Shown here: one piece after another, positions 6,757-15,154 of the stretch | Layout: the number at the start of each line of letters is the position of its first letter | How positions within the stretch are numbered: position 1 is the stretch's first letter | Origin: Gallionella sp. | GTDB taxonomy: Bacteria > Pseudomonadota > Gammaproteobacteria > Burkholderiales > Gallionellaceae | Direction of reading: 5' to 3' | Assembly (NCBI GenBank): GCA_023229845.1 | Contig: JALNYK010000035.1 | Span: 1 to 28,339, forward strand | DNA: 28,339 nucleotides | Made by a program: the position numbers and the translations under genes | The notes under the pieces: generated by a model | The model's database searches: none | The model's input: the letters and a program-made list of their open reading frames with translations, nothing else | Told to the model about the DNA's origin: nothing

Positions 6757-9219
6757 TCATCCTGGCTTCAGCAACGATTCGAACTCGCCCAGAGGCACTG
6801 GCTTGCTGAACAGATAACCCTGACACAACGGACAGCCATGCTGTTCCAGAAAGGCGCGCTGCTCTTCTGTTTCGACACCCTCGGCGATCACCGCCATCTC
6901 AAGGTTTTTAGCCATGCCTATAATCGTTTGCACGATGATGGCATCCGAGGGTTTGACACCGATGTTGCGCACGAAGGATTGGTCTATCTTGAGTTGGGCG
7001 AGCGGCAATTGAGTCAGGTAAGCCAGCGATGAAAAACCGGTGCCGAAATCGTCCATGGAGAAACGCACGCCGAATTCCATGAGCGCATGCATCTTGAGGA
7101 TAGTGGCGTCTATATCATCCAGCACCAGGCTCTCGGTGAGTTCGAGCTTGAGTTTGCCGGGATCGATGTCGAATTTCCCCAGTACGGCCAGCACCTGTTC
7201 CACAAAAGCAGGTTGATGGAACTGGCGTGCGCTAACGTTGACGGCCAACTGCAAATGGCTGGCGAGGGGATTGTTTTTCCATCTTCCCAGCTGGGCGCAG
7301 GCTGTTTCAAGCACCCATAGTCCGATGGGCAGTATCAGTCCGGTTTCCTCCGCCAGAGGGATAAATTCGACTGGAGAAACCAGCCCACGCGCTGGGTGCT
7401 GCCAACGTATCAAGACTTCGGCGCCAATTACCCGACCGTCGTGAGTGGCCTGCAGTTGGTAATAAAGCTCGAATTGGCTTTTCTCCAGCGCAAGGCGCAA
7501 GTCCGCTTCCAGCGCCGCACGGGCGGAGATGCTTGCCTGCATCTCCGGGTCGAAGAAGCGCAGGGTGTTGCGCCCTGCATGCTTGGCCTGATACATGGCA
7601 ATGTCGGCTTGCTTCAACAGCTCCTCTATCCCCGAGTGGTGATCATTGAACAGGGTAGCGCCGATACTGGGGGTGTTGTAGTACAGATGCGAGTTAAGCT
7701 GGTATGGCTGGTTGAGACTGGCAAGAACTTTAGTGCCGACAACTTCTGCTTGAGTTGCCGCCTCACTGGATTGCTCGCTCAACTCTTCCAGCATCACCAC
7801 GAACTCATCACCGCCCAATCGCGCTACGGTATCGCCTTCCCGCACGCAAGCTGTCAACCGTTCGGCAACTTGCTGCAACAACAAGTCACCGATGTCATGG
7901 CCGAGGGTGTCGTTGAGGGTCTTGAAATCGTCCAGATCAATAAACAGCAATGCGCCATTCCGGCCGCTACGCGCACTGGATGCCAATGCCTGATTGAGTC
8001 TATCCACCATCAGCCGCCGGTTGGGTAATCTGGTGAGCGTGTCATAGAAAGCCAGATGCTTGATCTCGTCCGCCGCCGCCTTGGTTTTGGTGATGTCGGT
8101 GAGCGTGCCGACGAAATTCGTAACCACGCCGTTGGCGTCTTTTACCGCGGTGATAATGAGATGCTCAGGATAAGCCTTGCCGTCCTTGCGTTTGTTCCAT
8201 ATCTCGCCTTCCCAGCTCCCGGCGCTGTCGATGCTTTGCCACATCGCGGCGTAAAACTCCGGGCCATGCCGCCCCGACTGAAGCAGGCTCGCATTCCTGC
8301 CGATGACCTCTTCGGCGCCATAGCCAGTAATTTTGGTGAAGGCCTTGTTCACCTGAAGGACCAAAGCATTGGCATCGGTGATCAGAATGCCTTCCTGCGA
8401 CTCGAACGAAATGGCGGCGATGCGGAGAACGTTTTCAGTCAGCTTGCGCTCGGCGATTTCCGCCTGAAGGTGCTTGTTGGAAACCTGGAGACTGTCCGTC
8501 ATCGCGTTGATGGACAAAGCGAGTTCGGAGAACTCATCGGCGCCGCCCTCATTGATCCGGTAATCCAGGTCGCCGCCGGCAACAATTTTGGCGCCATCAT
8601 GCAACGGGATCAGGCGCTTGCGGATTAACCTGCCGAGATGCATTGCGGTCAGGATGGTGGCGAGTGCCAGCGTAACCGCGAACAAACCGATAATGACGGT
8701 CAGATGTTGATAGCTCTGCTCGACGCGCTGTGCGCTTGCATCCTGCAAAGCTGTCGCCGTGTCACGAACGGCGGCAGCCTTCAGCAGCAGCTGGCTGGAA
8801 AGCCTCTTGTCGAACTCCTCGTAAACGGGACGCCTGCTTCCGGCGGCATTCTTCAGTCCCGCGGTGTTATTGACGATGCGGTGAAAAATGAGCGCGGTGT
8901 CTTCGATATGCCTGCGCAGCCGCTCCAGAACCTGCCGGTCTTCTTCCCGGCGGAACTGCATCCCCGCCTGATGCAGCAGCCGGTCGGCTGTTTCCTTGCT
9001 GTTATCCCACTGCATGCGCGCGCGGTCTTCGCGATACAGGAAATACTGGTCCCTGAACGAGGCGCGTTCGAAGGAATTGACCTTGATCGCGTTGGCAAGA
9101 ACATAGTCGTTCTTTGCGCTCTTGAATTCGGTGAACGACCAGACGAGCACCGGTGCCAGCACAACAAGAGCAGCAACCGTGACTATTGAAATGATCCGTA
9201 ATCGGGTCGTGATGCGCAT
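6757..9219 (-). CDS. Membrane HAMP-PAS-GGDEF-EAL c-di-GMP signalling protein
   Basis: 820 residues. Layout: TM1 about 8-30; periplasmic helical domain about 31-171, rich in charged residues; TM2 about 172-195; HAMP about 196-250; PAS about 263-378 with the PAC-like end NFVGTLTDITKTKAAA; GGDEF about 388-545; EAL about 565-815. The GGDEF site is intact (LGGDEF, residues 468-473) and a product-inhibition RxxD site is present (R460-EG-D463, five residues before GGDEF). The phosphodiesterase domain has EVL (E601) in place of EAL but keeps NVSARQF, LELTES, DDFGTGFSSL, KIDQSFV and EGVET. Both activities may therefore work; which dominates cannot be told. The start lies 7 bp after the stop of the upstream substrate-binding lipoprotein gene, so the two form an operon and the periplasmic domain may receive its signal from that protein. 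Confidence 0.93.
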   Translation of the reverse strand: MRITTRLRIISIVTVAALVVLAPVLVWSFTEFKSAKNDYVLANAIKVNSFERASFRDQYFLYREDRARMQWDNSKETADRLLHQAGMQFRREEDRQVLERLRRHIEDTALIFHRIVNNTAGLKNAAGSRRPVYEEFDKRLSSQLLLKAAAVRDTATALQDASAQRVEQSYQHLTVIIGLFAVTLALATILTAMHLGRLIRKRLIPLHDGAKIVAGGDLDYRINEGGADEFSELALSINAMTDSLQVSNKHLQAEIAERKLTENVLRIAAISFESQEGILITDANALVLQVNKAFTKITGYGAEEVIGRNASLLQSGRHGPEFYAAMWQSIDSAGSWEGEIWNKRKDGKAYPEHLIITAVKDANGVVTNFVGTLTDITKTKAAADEIKHLAFYDTLTRLPNRRLMVDRLNQALASSARSGRNGALLFIDLDDFKTLNDTLGHDIGDLLLQQVAERLTACVREGDTVARLGGDEFVVMLEELSEQSSEAATQAEVVGTKVLASLNQPYQLNSHLYYNTPSIGATLFNDHHSGIEELLKQADIAMYQAKHAGRNTLRFFDPEMQASISARAALEADLRLALEKSQFELYYQLQATHDGRVIGAEVLIRWQHPARGLVSPVEFIPLAEETGLILPIGLWVLETACAQLGRWKNNPLASHLQLAVNVSARQFHQPAFVEQVLAVLGKFDIDPGKLKLELTESLVLDDIDATILKMHALMEFGVRFSMDDFGTGFSSLAYLTQLPLAQLKIDQSFVRNIGVKPSDAIIVQTIIGMAKNLEMAVIAEGVETEEQRAFLEQHGCPLCQGYLFSKPVPLGEFESLLKPG

Positions 9220-9226
9220 GATCGGT

Positions 9227-10228
9227 CTAGCGGGTCATCTTGATCGCTTCCGGCTTGACCTCCCTGAGGCTGTCCAAATGAATGAAACTCAGGTAATCGG
9301 GCATATCCATCCGGTCGGTCAACTTGTTCTTCATCGCCCATCTCGTCTCGTCCTCCAGCGTAATCAGGAGCGTCTGGTCAAGCACCACGTGGTAATTGAA
9401 GGCGTCCCAGACTTCGCGAATGAGCCCTTTGTCTATCTGGGTTGCAGCCGACATGATGGCCTGCGCCGCATCCGGGTTAGCGATCGCGAAATCTTCCGCC
9501 TTGATCAAGGCGCGGAGGAAGCGTTTTACCGTCTCCGGATTTTTATGGACGAAGTCTTGCCGCGCGGCGATATTGAACGTTTCGGTATAAATTTCCCGGT
9601 CGTAAATGATCGTCCCGTCAGGCCCTAGCTGCTGCTTGATCTGGGTCAGCGGATAGTTCCAGGTGGACGCCGCGTCGATCTTTTTCGCCATGATGGCATC
9701 TTGGAGCTCCTCGGGCTTCAGGGCGACGGGCCGGATATCCTTCCTGGTGAGGCCGTTTGCCGTCAGCAGCGAATCCAGAAAGAAGTCCGAAGTCGTACCG
9801 GGAGTGAATGCGACGCGCTTTCCTTTCAGGTCGGCGGGCGCGGAGATACCCGCATCCCTCCTCGCCACGATCGCATTGTTCATCGTGCTCGCTTCGATAT
9901 TGGCAATCACGAAAATCTTTTCGCCCTTGAGCACGGCAAACATGACGGGGGTTTCCGCAACCGTCGAAAAATCGGCCTTGTTGTCGAGGACAGATTGCAG
10001 GGCGACTTTGCCGAAGGTGTGCATCAGCGACTGCACGTCGAGCCCCTCTTCGACGAAATAGCCTTGCGCCACGGCGATATGAACCAGGGTGCTCTGCGGT
10101 TGATAGGTGTAAGCGACCGTGATTTTTTGCGCCGGTCCGGCGCGCTTCTGCTCGGCGCCGTCAGATGGAGGCTTCTGACATCCCATGAGGGCCGCGATGA
10201 ACAATATTGTCAGGGATGCTTTCCACAT
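9227..10228 (-). CDS. Orphan ABC-type substrate-binding lipoprotein (NMT1/SsuA/TauA-like)
   Basis: 333 residues from the ATG at 10228, chosen because GAGG lies 8 nt upstream and a lipoprotein signal then starts the protein (MWKASLTILFIAALMGC, lipobox LMGC). The mature part has the two-lobe periplasmic binding fold of the nitrate/sulfonate/thiamine-precursor class: IAVAQGYFVEEGLDV near the start, DLKGKRVAFTPGTTSDFFL in the middle, and AASTWNYPLTQ later. It is not followed by permease or ATPase genes but by a membrane GGDEF/EAL gene 7 bp away. A sensing role for that protein is therefore more likely than import, by analogy with binding proteins that feed chemoreceptors or signalling enzymes. 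The ligand is unknown. Confidence 0.88.
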   Translation of the reverse strand: MWKASLTILFIAALMGCQKPPSDGAEQKRAGPAQKITVAYTYQPQSTLVHIAVAQGYFVEEGLDVQSLMHTFGKVALQSVLDNKADFSTVAETPVMFAVLKGEKIFVIANIEASTMNNAIVARRDAGISAPADLKGKRVAFTPGTTSDFFLDSLLTANGLTRKDIRPVALKPEELQDAIMAKKIDAASTWNYPLTQIKQQLGPDGTIIYDREIYTETFNIAARQDFVHKNPETVKRFLRALIKAEDFAIANPDAAQAIMSAATQIDKGLIREVWDAFNYHVVLDQTLLITLEDETRWAMKNKLTDRMDMPDYLSFIHLDSLREVKPEAIKMTR

Positions 10229-10376
10229 GCGGTAATCCTCGCCCAATAGCTTCGTTTTCCCGATGCCAACAGTTGCAATCGGCATGGGCGGACTTTAACA
10301 CTTCGGCAAGGTTGCCGATACCGCGAACGCCTGCCGGGAGCCGACGATTCGATGCACAGCGGCATGTTGCGCCCTC

Positions 10377-11957
10377 CTATTTTGCCCCTGAGATGAGTGC
10401 GGGAATACGCCGCAACCACGCATAACCCAGCAGACCGAGCAACAACATCATCGCCGCGGCGTTGCCCCAGCGCACGTAGGGCGTCGCGCCCTCGTAGCCC
10501 TGCGCCATGCCCGACAGCGTCCCTTCGACATGCTGCGGCAATTGCTGCACCACCCGGCCGTCCGCACCGATGATGGAAGTCACGCCAGTGTTGGTGGCGC
10601 GCAACATCATGCGCCCGGTTTCCAGCGCGCGCATGCGGGAGATCTGGTTGTGCTGCTCGGCGGCATAGGAGTCGCCGTACCACGCGTCGTTGGTGAAGTT
10701 CACCAGCAGGCTCGCCTGCGGCAGCGCGCGGATGATCTCCTCGCCGAACACGTCTTCGTAGCAGATGTTCGCCGCGACATGCTGGCCGGCGACTTCCAGC
10801 AACGGCTGTTGCCTGCCGCCGCTGGTCAGGTCGCCCATCGGGATGTTCAGCACGCCGTTGATGAACCAGCCCAGCAGCGGCCGCAGCGGAATGAATTCGC
10901 CGAAAGGCACCAGATGCTGCTTGTGGTAGCGCTGCTCCGCCGCTTCGCCGCCGCCCGTCAGCGCGAACACGCTGTTGTGGTAGGCCTCGTCCTCGCGCAC
11001 GAAAGAACCGACCAGCACGCCGCCGCTATTCTGCCGAGCATGCGCGTCCAGTTGTTCGACGAGGCTTTGCGGCACTTCGTAGCGCAACAGCGGCAGCGCC
11101 GTTTCCGGCAGCACGATCAGACGCGCACCGCTTTGCAGCGTCAGGCGGCGATAGGTTTCCAGCGTGCCGACCAGCGCGTCTTCGTTGAACTTCAAGTCCT
11201 GCGAGACGTTGCCCTGCACCAGCGCCACGCTGAACGGCTCGCCCTGCGGCTGCGTCCACGCGACGGTGCGCAATGCAGCACCGCCGACCCACAGCGCTGC
11301 CAGCACCGCCACGGCGATGCGCCCCTGCCGGTTCCAGCGCTCGCGCCACAGCGTCGCCAGCAGCCCAGCGCTGACCGCCGCGACCAGCGACACGCCATAC
11401 ACGCCCAGCAGCGGCGCATAGCCGGCCAGCAGACCGTCGCTGTGCGCATAGCCCAGCGTCAGCCAGGGGAAGCCGGTGAAGAGCGTGCCGCGCAGCCATT
11501 CGACCAACACCCATATCGCCGGCATCAGCACGCCCAGCCTGACCTGCACAGGAACGGCGAAGCGTCCTGCGGGCTGAGCGCGTTTGTCTTCTTCCGGACT
11601 GCGAAACCATGCAAGATTTACATTCGGCAGACGCGCCTGCGCATAACCGGCCAGCGCCGGGAGCAGCGAGAGGAAGGCCGCAAACAGCAGCGTCGCCAGC
11701 GCCGCCAGCGGCAACGGCATGCCGCCGTAGTCGTGCAGCGCGACGTAAATCCAGCCTGTGCCCGCGACGAACAGGCCGAGGCCGAATGCGAAACCCAGCC
11801 ATCCCGCCGCGCGCGGCGTATCGGCTTTGGTCCACAGATGGAACAGCACGGCGAGCGCCAGCACCGGAATCGGGAACAGGCCGAACGGCGCGAAACCGGC
11901 CACGCAAGACAGGCCGGCGGCGAATGCGACGAGCGGAAATTTTATGGATGAGAACAT
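10377..11957 (-). CDS. lnt: Apolipoprotein N-acyltransferase
   Basis: Inner-membrane enzyme that adds the third acyl chain to the N-terminal cysteine of lipoproteins, the last step before Lol sorting. 526 residues from the ATG at 11957; a 19-residue upstream extension to a GTG at 12014 is possible but polar and unneeded. About six N-terminal hydrophobic segments (residues 1-230) precede a nitrilase-like periplasmic domain. The catalytic triad is visible: Glu285 in LPETALPLL, Lys346 in YHKQHLVPFGEF, Cys399 in NICYEDVFGE. A final TM lies near the C-terminus. In relatives lnt usually directly follows ybeX/corC; here a pseudouridine synthase gene on the opposite strand sits between them. No strong Shine-Dalgarno is seen before 11957. 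Confidence 0.95.
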   Translation of the reverse strand: MFSSIKFPLVAFAAGLSCVAGFAPFGLFPIPVLALAVLFHLWTKADTPRAAGWLGFAFGLGLFVAGTGWIYVALHDYGGMPLPLAALATLLFAAFLSLLPALAGYAQARLPNVNLAWFRSPEEDKRAQPAGRFAVPVQVRLGVLMPAIWVLVEWLRGTLFTGFPWLTLGYAHSDGLLAGYAPLLGVYGVSLVAAVSAGLLATLWRERWNRQGRIAVAVLAALWVGGAALRTVAWTQPQGEPFSVALVQGNVSQDLKFNEDALVGTLETYRRLTLQSGARLIVLPETALPLLRYEVPQSLVEQLDAHARQNSGGVLVGSFVREDEAYHNSVFALTGGGEAAEQRYHKQHLVPFGEFIPLRPLLGWFINGVLNIPMGDLTSGGRQQPLLEVAGQHVAANICYEDVFGEEIIRALPQASLLVNFTNDAWYGDSYAAEQHNQISRMRALETGRMMLRATNTGVTSIIGADGRVVQQLPQHVEGTLSGMAQGYEGATPYVRWGNAAAMMLLLGLLGYAWLRRIPALISGAK

Positions 11958-12056
11958 CGAACAACGGCAAACAAAGAAGGCGCGAAGAATAACCGATTCC
12001 GTCCGACGCGGCACTTGTGGTTAAATCGCGACCCGAACCACCAAATCGCCCGCATC

Positions 12057-12788
12057 ATGGAAAAAATTCGCCTGTCCAAACGCATGTCCGAACTCGGCCT
12101 CTGCTCGCGCCGCGAAGCCGACAGCTACATCGAAAAAGGCTGGGTGCAGGTGGACGGCGAAACCGTCAGCGAACTCGGCAGCAAGGTCTATCCGCACCAG
12201 CAGATCACCCTGCGCAGCGCGGCGCAGACCACCCAGCAACAGCGCGTCACCATCCTGCTCAACAAACCTGTCGGCTACGTCTCCGGCCAAGCCGAACACG
12301 ACTACAAACCCGCGAGCACGCTGCTGGACGAATCTACGCATTGGCGCGAAGACCCGTCGCCGTTGAAATTCCACCGCAGCCAGCTGCTGGGCCTCGCCCC
12401 CGCCGGACGGCTGGACATCGACTCCACCGGCCTGCTGGTGCTGACCCAGGACGGGCGCGTCGCCAAACGCCTGATCGGCGAAGACTCACCGGTGGACAAG
12501 GAATATCTGGTGCGCGTGCAGGGACAGTTGAAGGACGGCGGACTAGCGCAACTCTGCAACGGTCTGAAGCTGGACGGCGAATACCTGAAGCCCGCGAAAG
12601 TGACCTGGCAGAACGAAGACCAATTGCGCTTCGTGCTGCGTGAAGGCAAAAAGCGCCAGATCCGCCGCATGTGCGAACTGGTGGGATTGAAAGTCACCGG
12701 ACTGAAGCGCATCCGCATCGGCAAAGTAAAGCTGGGCAACCTGCCGATCGGACAGTGGCGATATTTGGGAGAGAACGAGCAGTTCTAG
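12057..12788 (+). CDS. RluF/RsuA-type rRNA pseudouridine synthase
   Basis: 243-residue enzyme converting a uridine in ribosomal RNA to pseudouridine. An N-terminal S4 RNA-binding domain (RLSKRMSELGLCSRREADSY) is followed by the RsuA-family catalytic core: NKPVGYVSG, GRLDIDSTGLLVLTQDG with the catalytic Asp120, KEYLVRV, and EGKKRQIRRMCELVG near the end. Features of the core look closest to RluF (23S U2604 class), but RluB/RluE/RsuA are not excluded. The start at 12057 was chosen because the S4 domain begins immediately; an in-frame ATG-like start at 12015 would add 14 unconserved residues. The gene runs towards ybeX and divergently from lnt. Confidence 0.88.
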   Translation: MEKIRLSKRMSELGLCSRREADSYIEKGWVQVDGETVSELGSKVYPHQQITLRSAAQTTQQQRVTILLNKPVGYVSGQAEHDYKPASTLLDESTHWREDPSPLKFHRSQLLGLAPAGRLDIDSTGLLVLTQDGRVAKRLIGEDSPVDKEYLVRVQGQLKDGGLAQLCNGLKLDGEYLKPAKVTWQNEDQLRFVLREGKKRQIRRMCELVGLKVTGLKRIRIGKVKLGNLPIGQWRYLGENEQF

Positions 12789-12798
12789 AGGACGGTTC

Positions 12799-12820
12799 TG
12801 GCGTTCAGGTTAAAACGCCA
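12799..12820 (+). terminator. Possible hairpin between the convergent pseudouridine synthase and ybeX genes
   Basis: TGGCGTT at 12799-12805 pairs with AACGCCA at 12814-12820 across an 8-nt loop. A run AAAACAAATTTT follows on the plus strand. The T run is displaced, so this is a weak candidate terminator lying 11 bp past the plus-strand stop. Confidence 0.35.
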
Positions 12821-12862
12821 AAAACAAATTTTGTCGCCGAATTCACCGGAATCCGGCCCGAA

Positions 12863-13708
12863 TTAAAGAGTATCCGGCGTGCCAGCGGAATTGCGTTCGA
12901 CCAGCAAGGAATACAGCCTGCGACTATCGGCGCGCAGCACGATGAAATCCAGTTCGCCGAGACGGATGCGGTCGCCGCGCTTGGGCAACTCTCCGGCCGC
13001 CTTCAGCACCAGTCCACCGACGGTGTCGCAATCTTCGTCGCTGTACTCCGTGCCGATCGCCTCGTTGAAATCGTCGACTTCGGTGTCGGCCTTGACGCGC
13101 CAGTTGCCCGATCCGTCCGGGATGATGTTGTCCTCGTCCTCGTCGAAGTCGTATTCGTCTTCGATGTCGCCGACGATCTGTTCCAGCACATCCTCGATGG
13201 TCGCCATGCCGCACACGCCGCCGTATTCGTCCACCACCAGCGCGATGTGATTGCGGTTGCTGCGGAAATCGCGCAGCAGCACGTTCAGGCGTTTGGACTC
13301 GGGCACGAACACCGCAGGGCGCAACATGTCGCGCACGTCGAATTTCTCGCCCGCGTAGTAACGCAGCAGATCCTTCGCCAGCAGGATGCCGATGATGTTG
13401 TCCTTGTCGCCGTCGATGACCGGGAAGCGCGAGTGCGCGGTCTCGACCACAAAGGGGATGAACTGCTCGGGCGGCTCGCTGATGTCGATCACGTCCATCT
13501 GCGCGCGCGGGATCATGATCTCGCGCACCGACCGTTCGGACACCTGCAACACGCCCTCCATCATGGATAGCGCATCGGCGTCGAGCAGGTTGTGCTCATA
13601 GGCGGAGTGCAACAGTCGAACCAGTTGCTCACGGTCTTCTGGCTCGCGCAGCAACAGCGCGGAAAGGCGTTCCAACAGAGTGGGCTTACTACTCTCGGGT
13701 GAGTCCAT
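12863..13708 (-). CDS. corC: CBS-pair/CorC_HlyC protein (YbeX/CorC)
   Basis: 281 residues from the ATG at 13708, which begins MDSPESSKPTLLERLSALLL; in-frame sequence further upstream lies inside ybeY and is not family-like. Domain order: short helical N-terminus, two CBS motifs about residues 65-190 (VREIMIPRAQMDVIDI; NHIALVVDEYGGVCGMATIE), then a CorC_HlyC domain at the end (EDCDTVGGLVLKAAGELP, RGDRIRLGELDFIVLRAD). It lacks the DUF21 membrane region, as the YbeX subgroup does. YbeX has been linked to Mg/Co efflux and to ribosome homeostasis together with its neighbours. It starts 8 bp after the ybeY stop and is the last gene of miaB-ybeZ-ybeY-ybeX. Confidence 0.93.
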   Translation of the reverse strand: MDSPESSKPTLLERLSALLLREPEDREQLVRLLHSAYEHNLLDADALSMMEGVLQVSERSVREIMIPRAQMDVIDISEPPEQFIPFVVETAHSRFPVIDGDKDNIIGILLAKDLLRYYAGEKFDVRDMLRPAVFVPESKRLNVLLRDFRSNRNHIALVVDEYGGVCGMATIEDVLEQIVGDIEDEYDFDEDEDNIIPDGSGNWRVKADTEVDDFNEAIGTEYSDEDCDTVGGLVLKAAGELPKRGDRIRLGELDFIVLRADSRRLYSLLVERNSAGTPDTL

Positions 13709-13716
13709 TTGGTGAT

Positions 13717-14196
13717 TCAAAATTCCTGATAAGGATCGGGGTGGCGCAATTTTAGCATCAGCTTCGTTTCCAATGCCTCCATCTCGGCGGCATCGTCGTC
13801 GTTCTCGTGATCGTAACCTTGCAGATGCAGCAGCGCATGAATGGTCATGTGCGCATAGTGCGCGAGCAATTCCTTGTGCTGCTCGCGCGCCTCGCGCTCC
13901 ACGACCGGCGCGCAAACGACCACGTCGCCGGATATCATTCCGCCGGGGGGCGGTTCGTCGTCGAGCACGAACGTCAGCACGTTGGTCGGATAGTCCTTGC
14001 CGCGATAGACCTTGTTCAACTCGCGCCCCTCAGCCTCGTCGACGACGCGCAGCGTCAGGCTTACGTCGCGCTGCAAGGCTTTCTGCGCCCAGCGGCGAAA
14101 CTGCGCGCGTGTCGGGACACTCGTCGCCTCGCTGGCGTACTGCACGGCCAAAGAAAGTTTGACGGGCGAAAGTTTGGCGGGCGATGGTTTATGCAT
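13717..14196 (-). CDS. ybeY: Endoribonuclease YbeY (16S rRNA maturation)
   Basis: 159 residues. Metal-dependent RNase needed for 16S 3'-end processing and late ribosome quality control. The zinc signature H-A-L-L-H-L-Q-G-Y-D-H (HxxxHxxxxxH) is intact near the C-terminus, and the conserved DEAEGRELNKVYRGKDYPTN segment with the NVLTFVLDD strand lies upstream. The ATG at 14196 overlaps the ybeZ stop by 8 bp (ATGCATAA), which suggests translational coupling; a longer in-frame reading to 14262 would run inside ybeZ. The N-terminal ~15 residues (MHKPSPAKLSPVKLSLAV) are a lysine/proline-rich extension of the usual start. Confidence 0.94.
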   Translation of the reverse strand: MHKPSPAKLSPVKLSLAVQYASEATSVPTRAQFRRWAQKALQRDVSLTLRVVDEAEGRELNKVYRGKDYPTNVLTFVLDDEPPPGGMISGDVVVCAPVVEREAREQHKELLAHYAHMTIHALLHLQGYDHENDDDAAEMEALETKLMLKLRHPDPYQEF

Positions 14197-15154
14197 TTTT
14201 TTGTTGTTCGTAACGTTCGTAGGCAGTGACGATCTTCTGCACCAGCGGGTGGCGCACGACATCTTCGGCGAGGAATTCGCTGAACGCGATGCCGCGTATA
14301 TCCTGCAACACGGCGCGCGCCTCGATCAGGCCGCTCTTCTGTCCGTGCGCGAGGTCGATCTGCGTGACGTCGCCGGTGATAACGGCCTTGCTGCCGAAAC
14401 CGATGCGGGTCAGGAACATCTTCATCTGCTCGGGCGTGGTGTTCTGCGCCTCGTCGAGGATGATGAAGGAATGGTTCAGCGTGCGCCCGCGCATGTAGGC
14501 CAGCGGCGCGATCTCGATCACGCCTCGATCGAAGGCCTTGACGACCTTCTCCACACCCATCAGATCATACAACGCGTCGTACAGCGGACGCAGGTAGGGA
14601 TCGACCTTCTGCGCGAGGTCGCCCGGCAGGAAGCCCAGCTTCTCGCCCGCCTCGACCGCCGGACGCACCAGCACCAGACGGCGCACCGTTTCGCGCTGCA
14701 GCGCATCCACCGCGCAGGCCACCGCGAGATAGGTCTTGCCGGTGCCGGCCGGGCCGATGCCGAAGATGATGTCGTGTTCCTGTATCGCCTGCAGATAGCT
14801 ATTCTGGCGCGGCGTGCGACCGCGTATTTCGGCCTTGCGCGTCATCAGCAGCGGCACGAAGTCGCCCGTGGGCTGCGGCTCCTCGCGCCACTTCATCGCC
14901 TCGATCAATCCAAGTTGCAGACGCTCCAGCGTGATATCGCTCTTCGCCTCGCGGTAGAAGTCCTGCAGCACTTCGCGCGCCAGTTCCGCCTGCGCGCCCT
15001 GCACGCTGAAATGTTCGCTACGTCGCGCGATGGTCACTTCCAGCGCGGTCTCGATCTGGCGCAGGTTCTCGTCCAGCGGACCGCACAAGTTCGCGAGCCG
15101 CTGGTTGTCCAACGGTTCGAGGGCGAATTGCAGTGTCTTGATCTCGGCGTTCAT
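14189..15154 (-). CDS. ybeZ: PhoH-like ATPase YbeZ
   Basis: 321-residue cytoplasmic PhoH-family NTPase, partner of YbeY in rRNA processing. Walker A is GPAGTGKT and Walker B is FIILDEAQNTT, with the sensor-like region VITGDVTQIDL next. The N-terminal ~100 residues form the KH-like part seen in the YbeZ branch (ENLRQIETALEVTIARR). The ATG at 15154 overlaps the miaB TGA as TGATG; a GTG one codon upstream is also possible. It is flanked by miaB (5') and ybeY (3'), the standard operon order. Confidence 0.95.
   Translation of the reverse strand: MNAEIKTLQFALEPLDNQRLANLCGPLDENLRQIETALEVTIARRSEHFSVQGAQAELAREVLQDFYREAKSDITLERLQLGLIEAMKWREEPQPTGDFVPLLMTRKAEIRGRTPRQNSYLQAIQEHDIIFGIGPAGTGKTYLAVACAVDALQRETVRRLVLVRPAVEAGEKLGFLPGDLAQKVDPYLRPLYDALYDLMGVEKVVKAFDRGVIEIAPLAYMRGRTLNHSFIILDEAQNTTPEQMKMFLTRIGFGSKAVITGDVTQIDLAHGQKSGLIEARAVLQDIRGIAFSEFLAEDVVRHPLVQKIVTAYERYEQQKNA

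Noticed and set aside
10530..11951. 473-codon plus-strand frame across lnt
   Set aside because: Antisense shadow of a high-GC gene; lnt has its full catalytic triad on the other strand.
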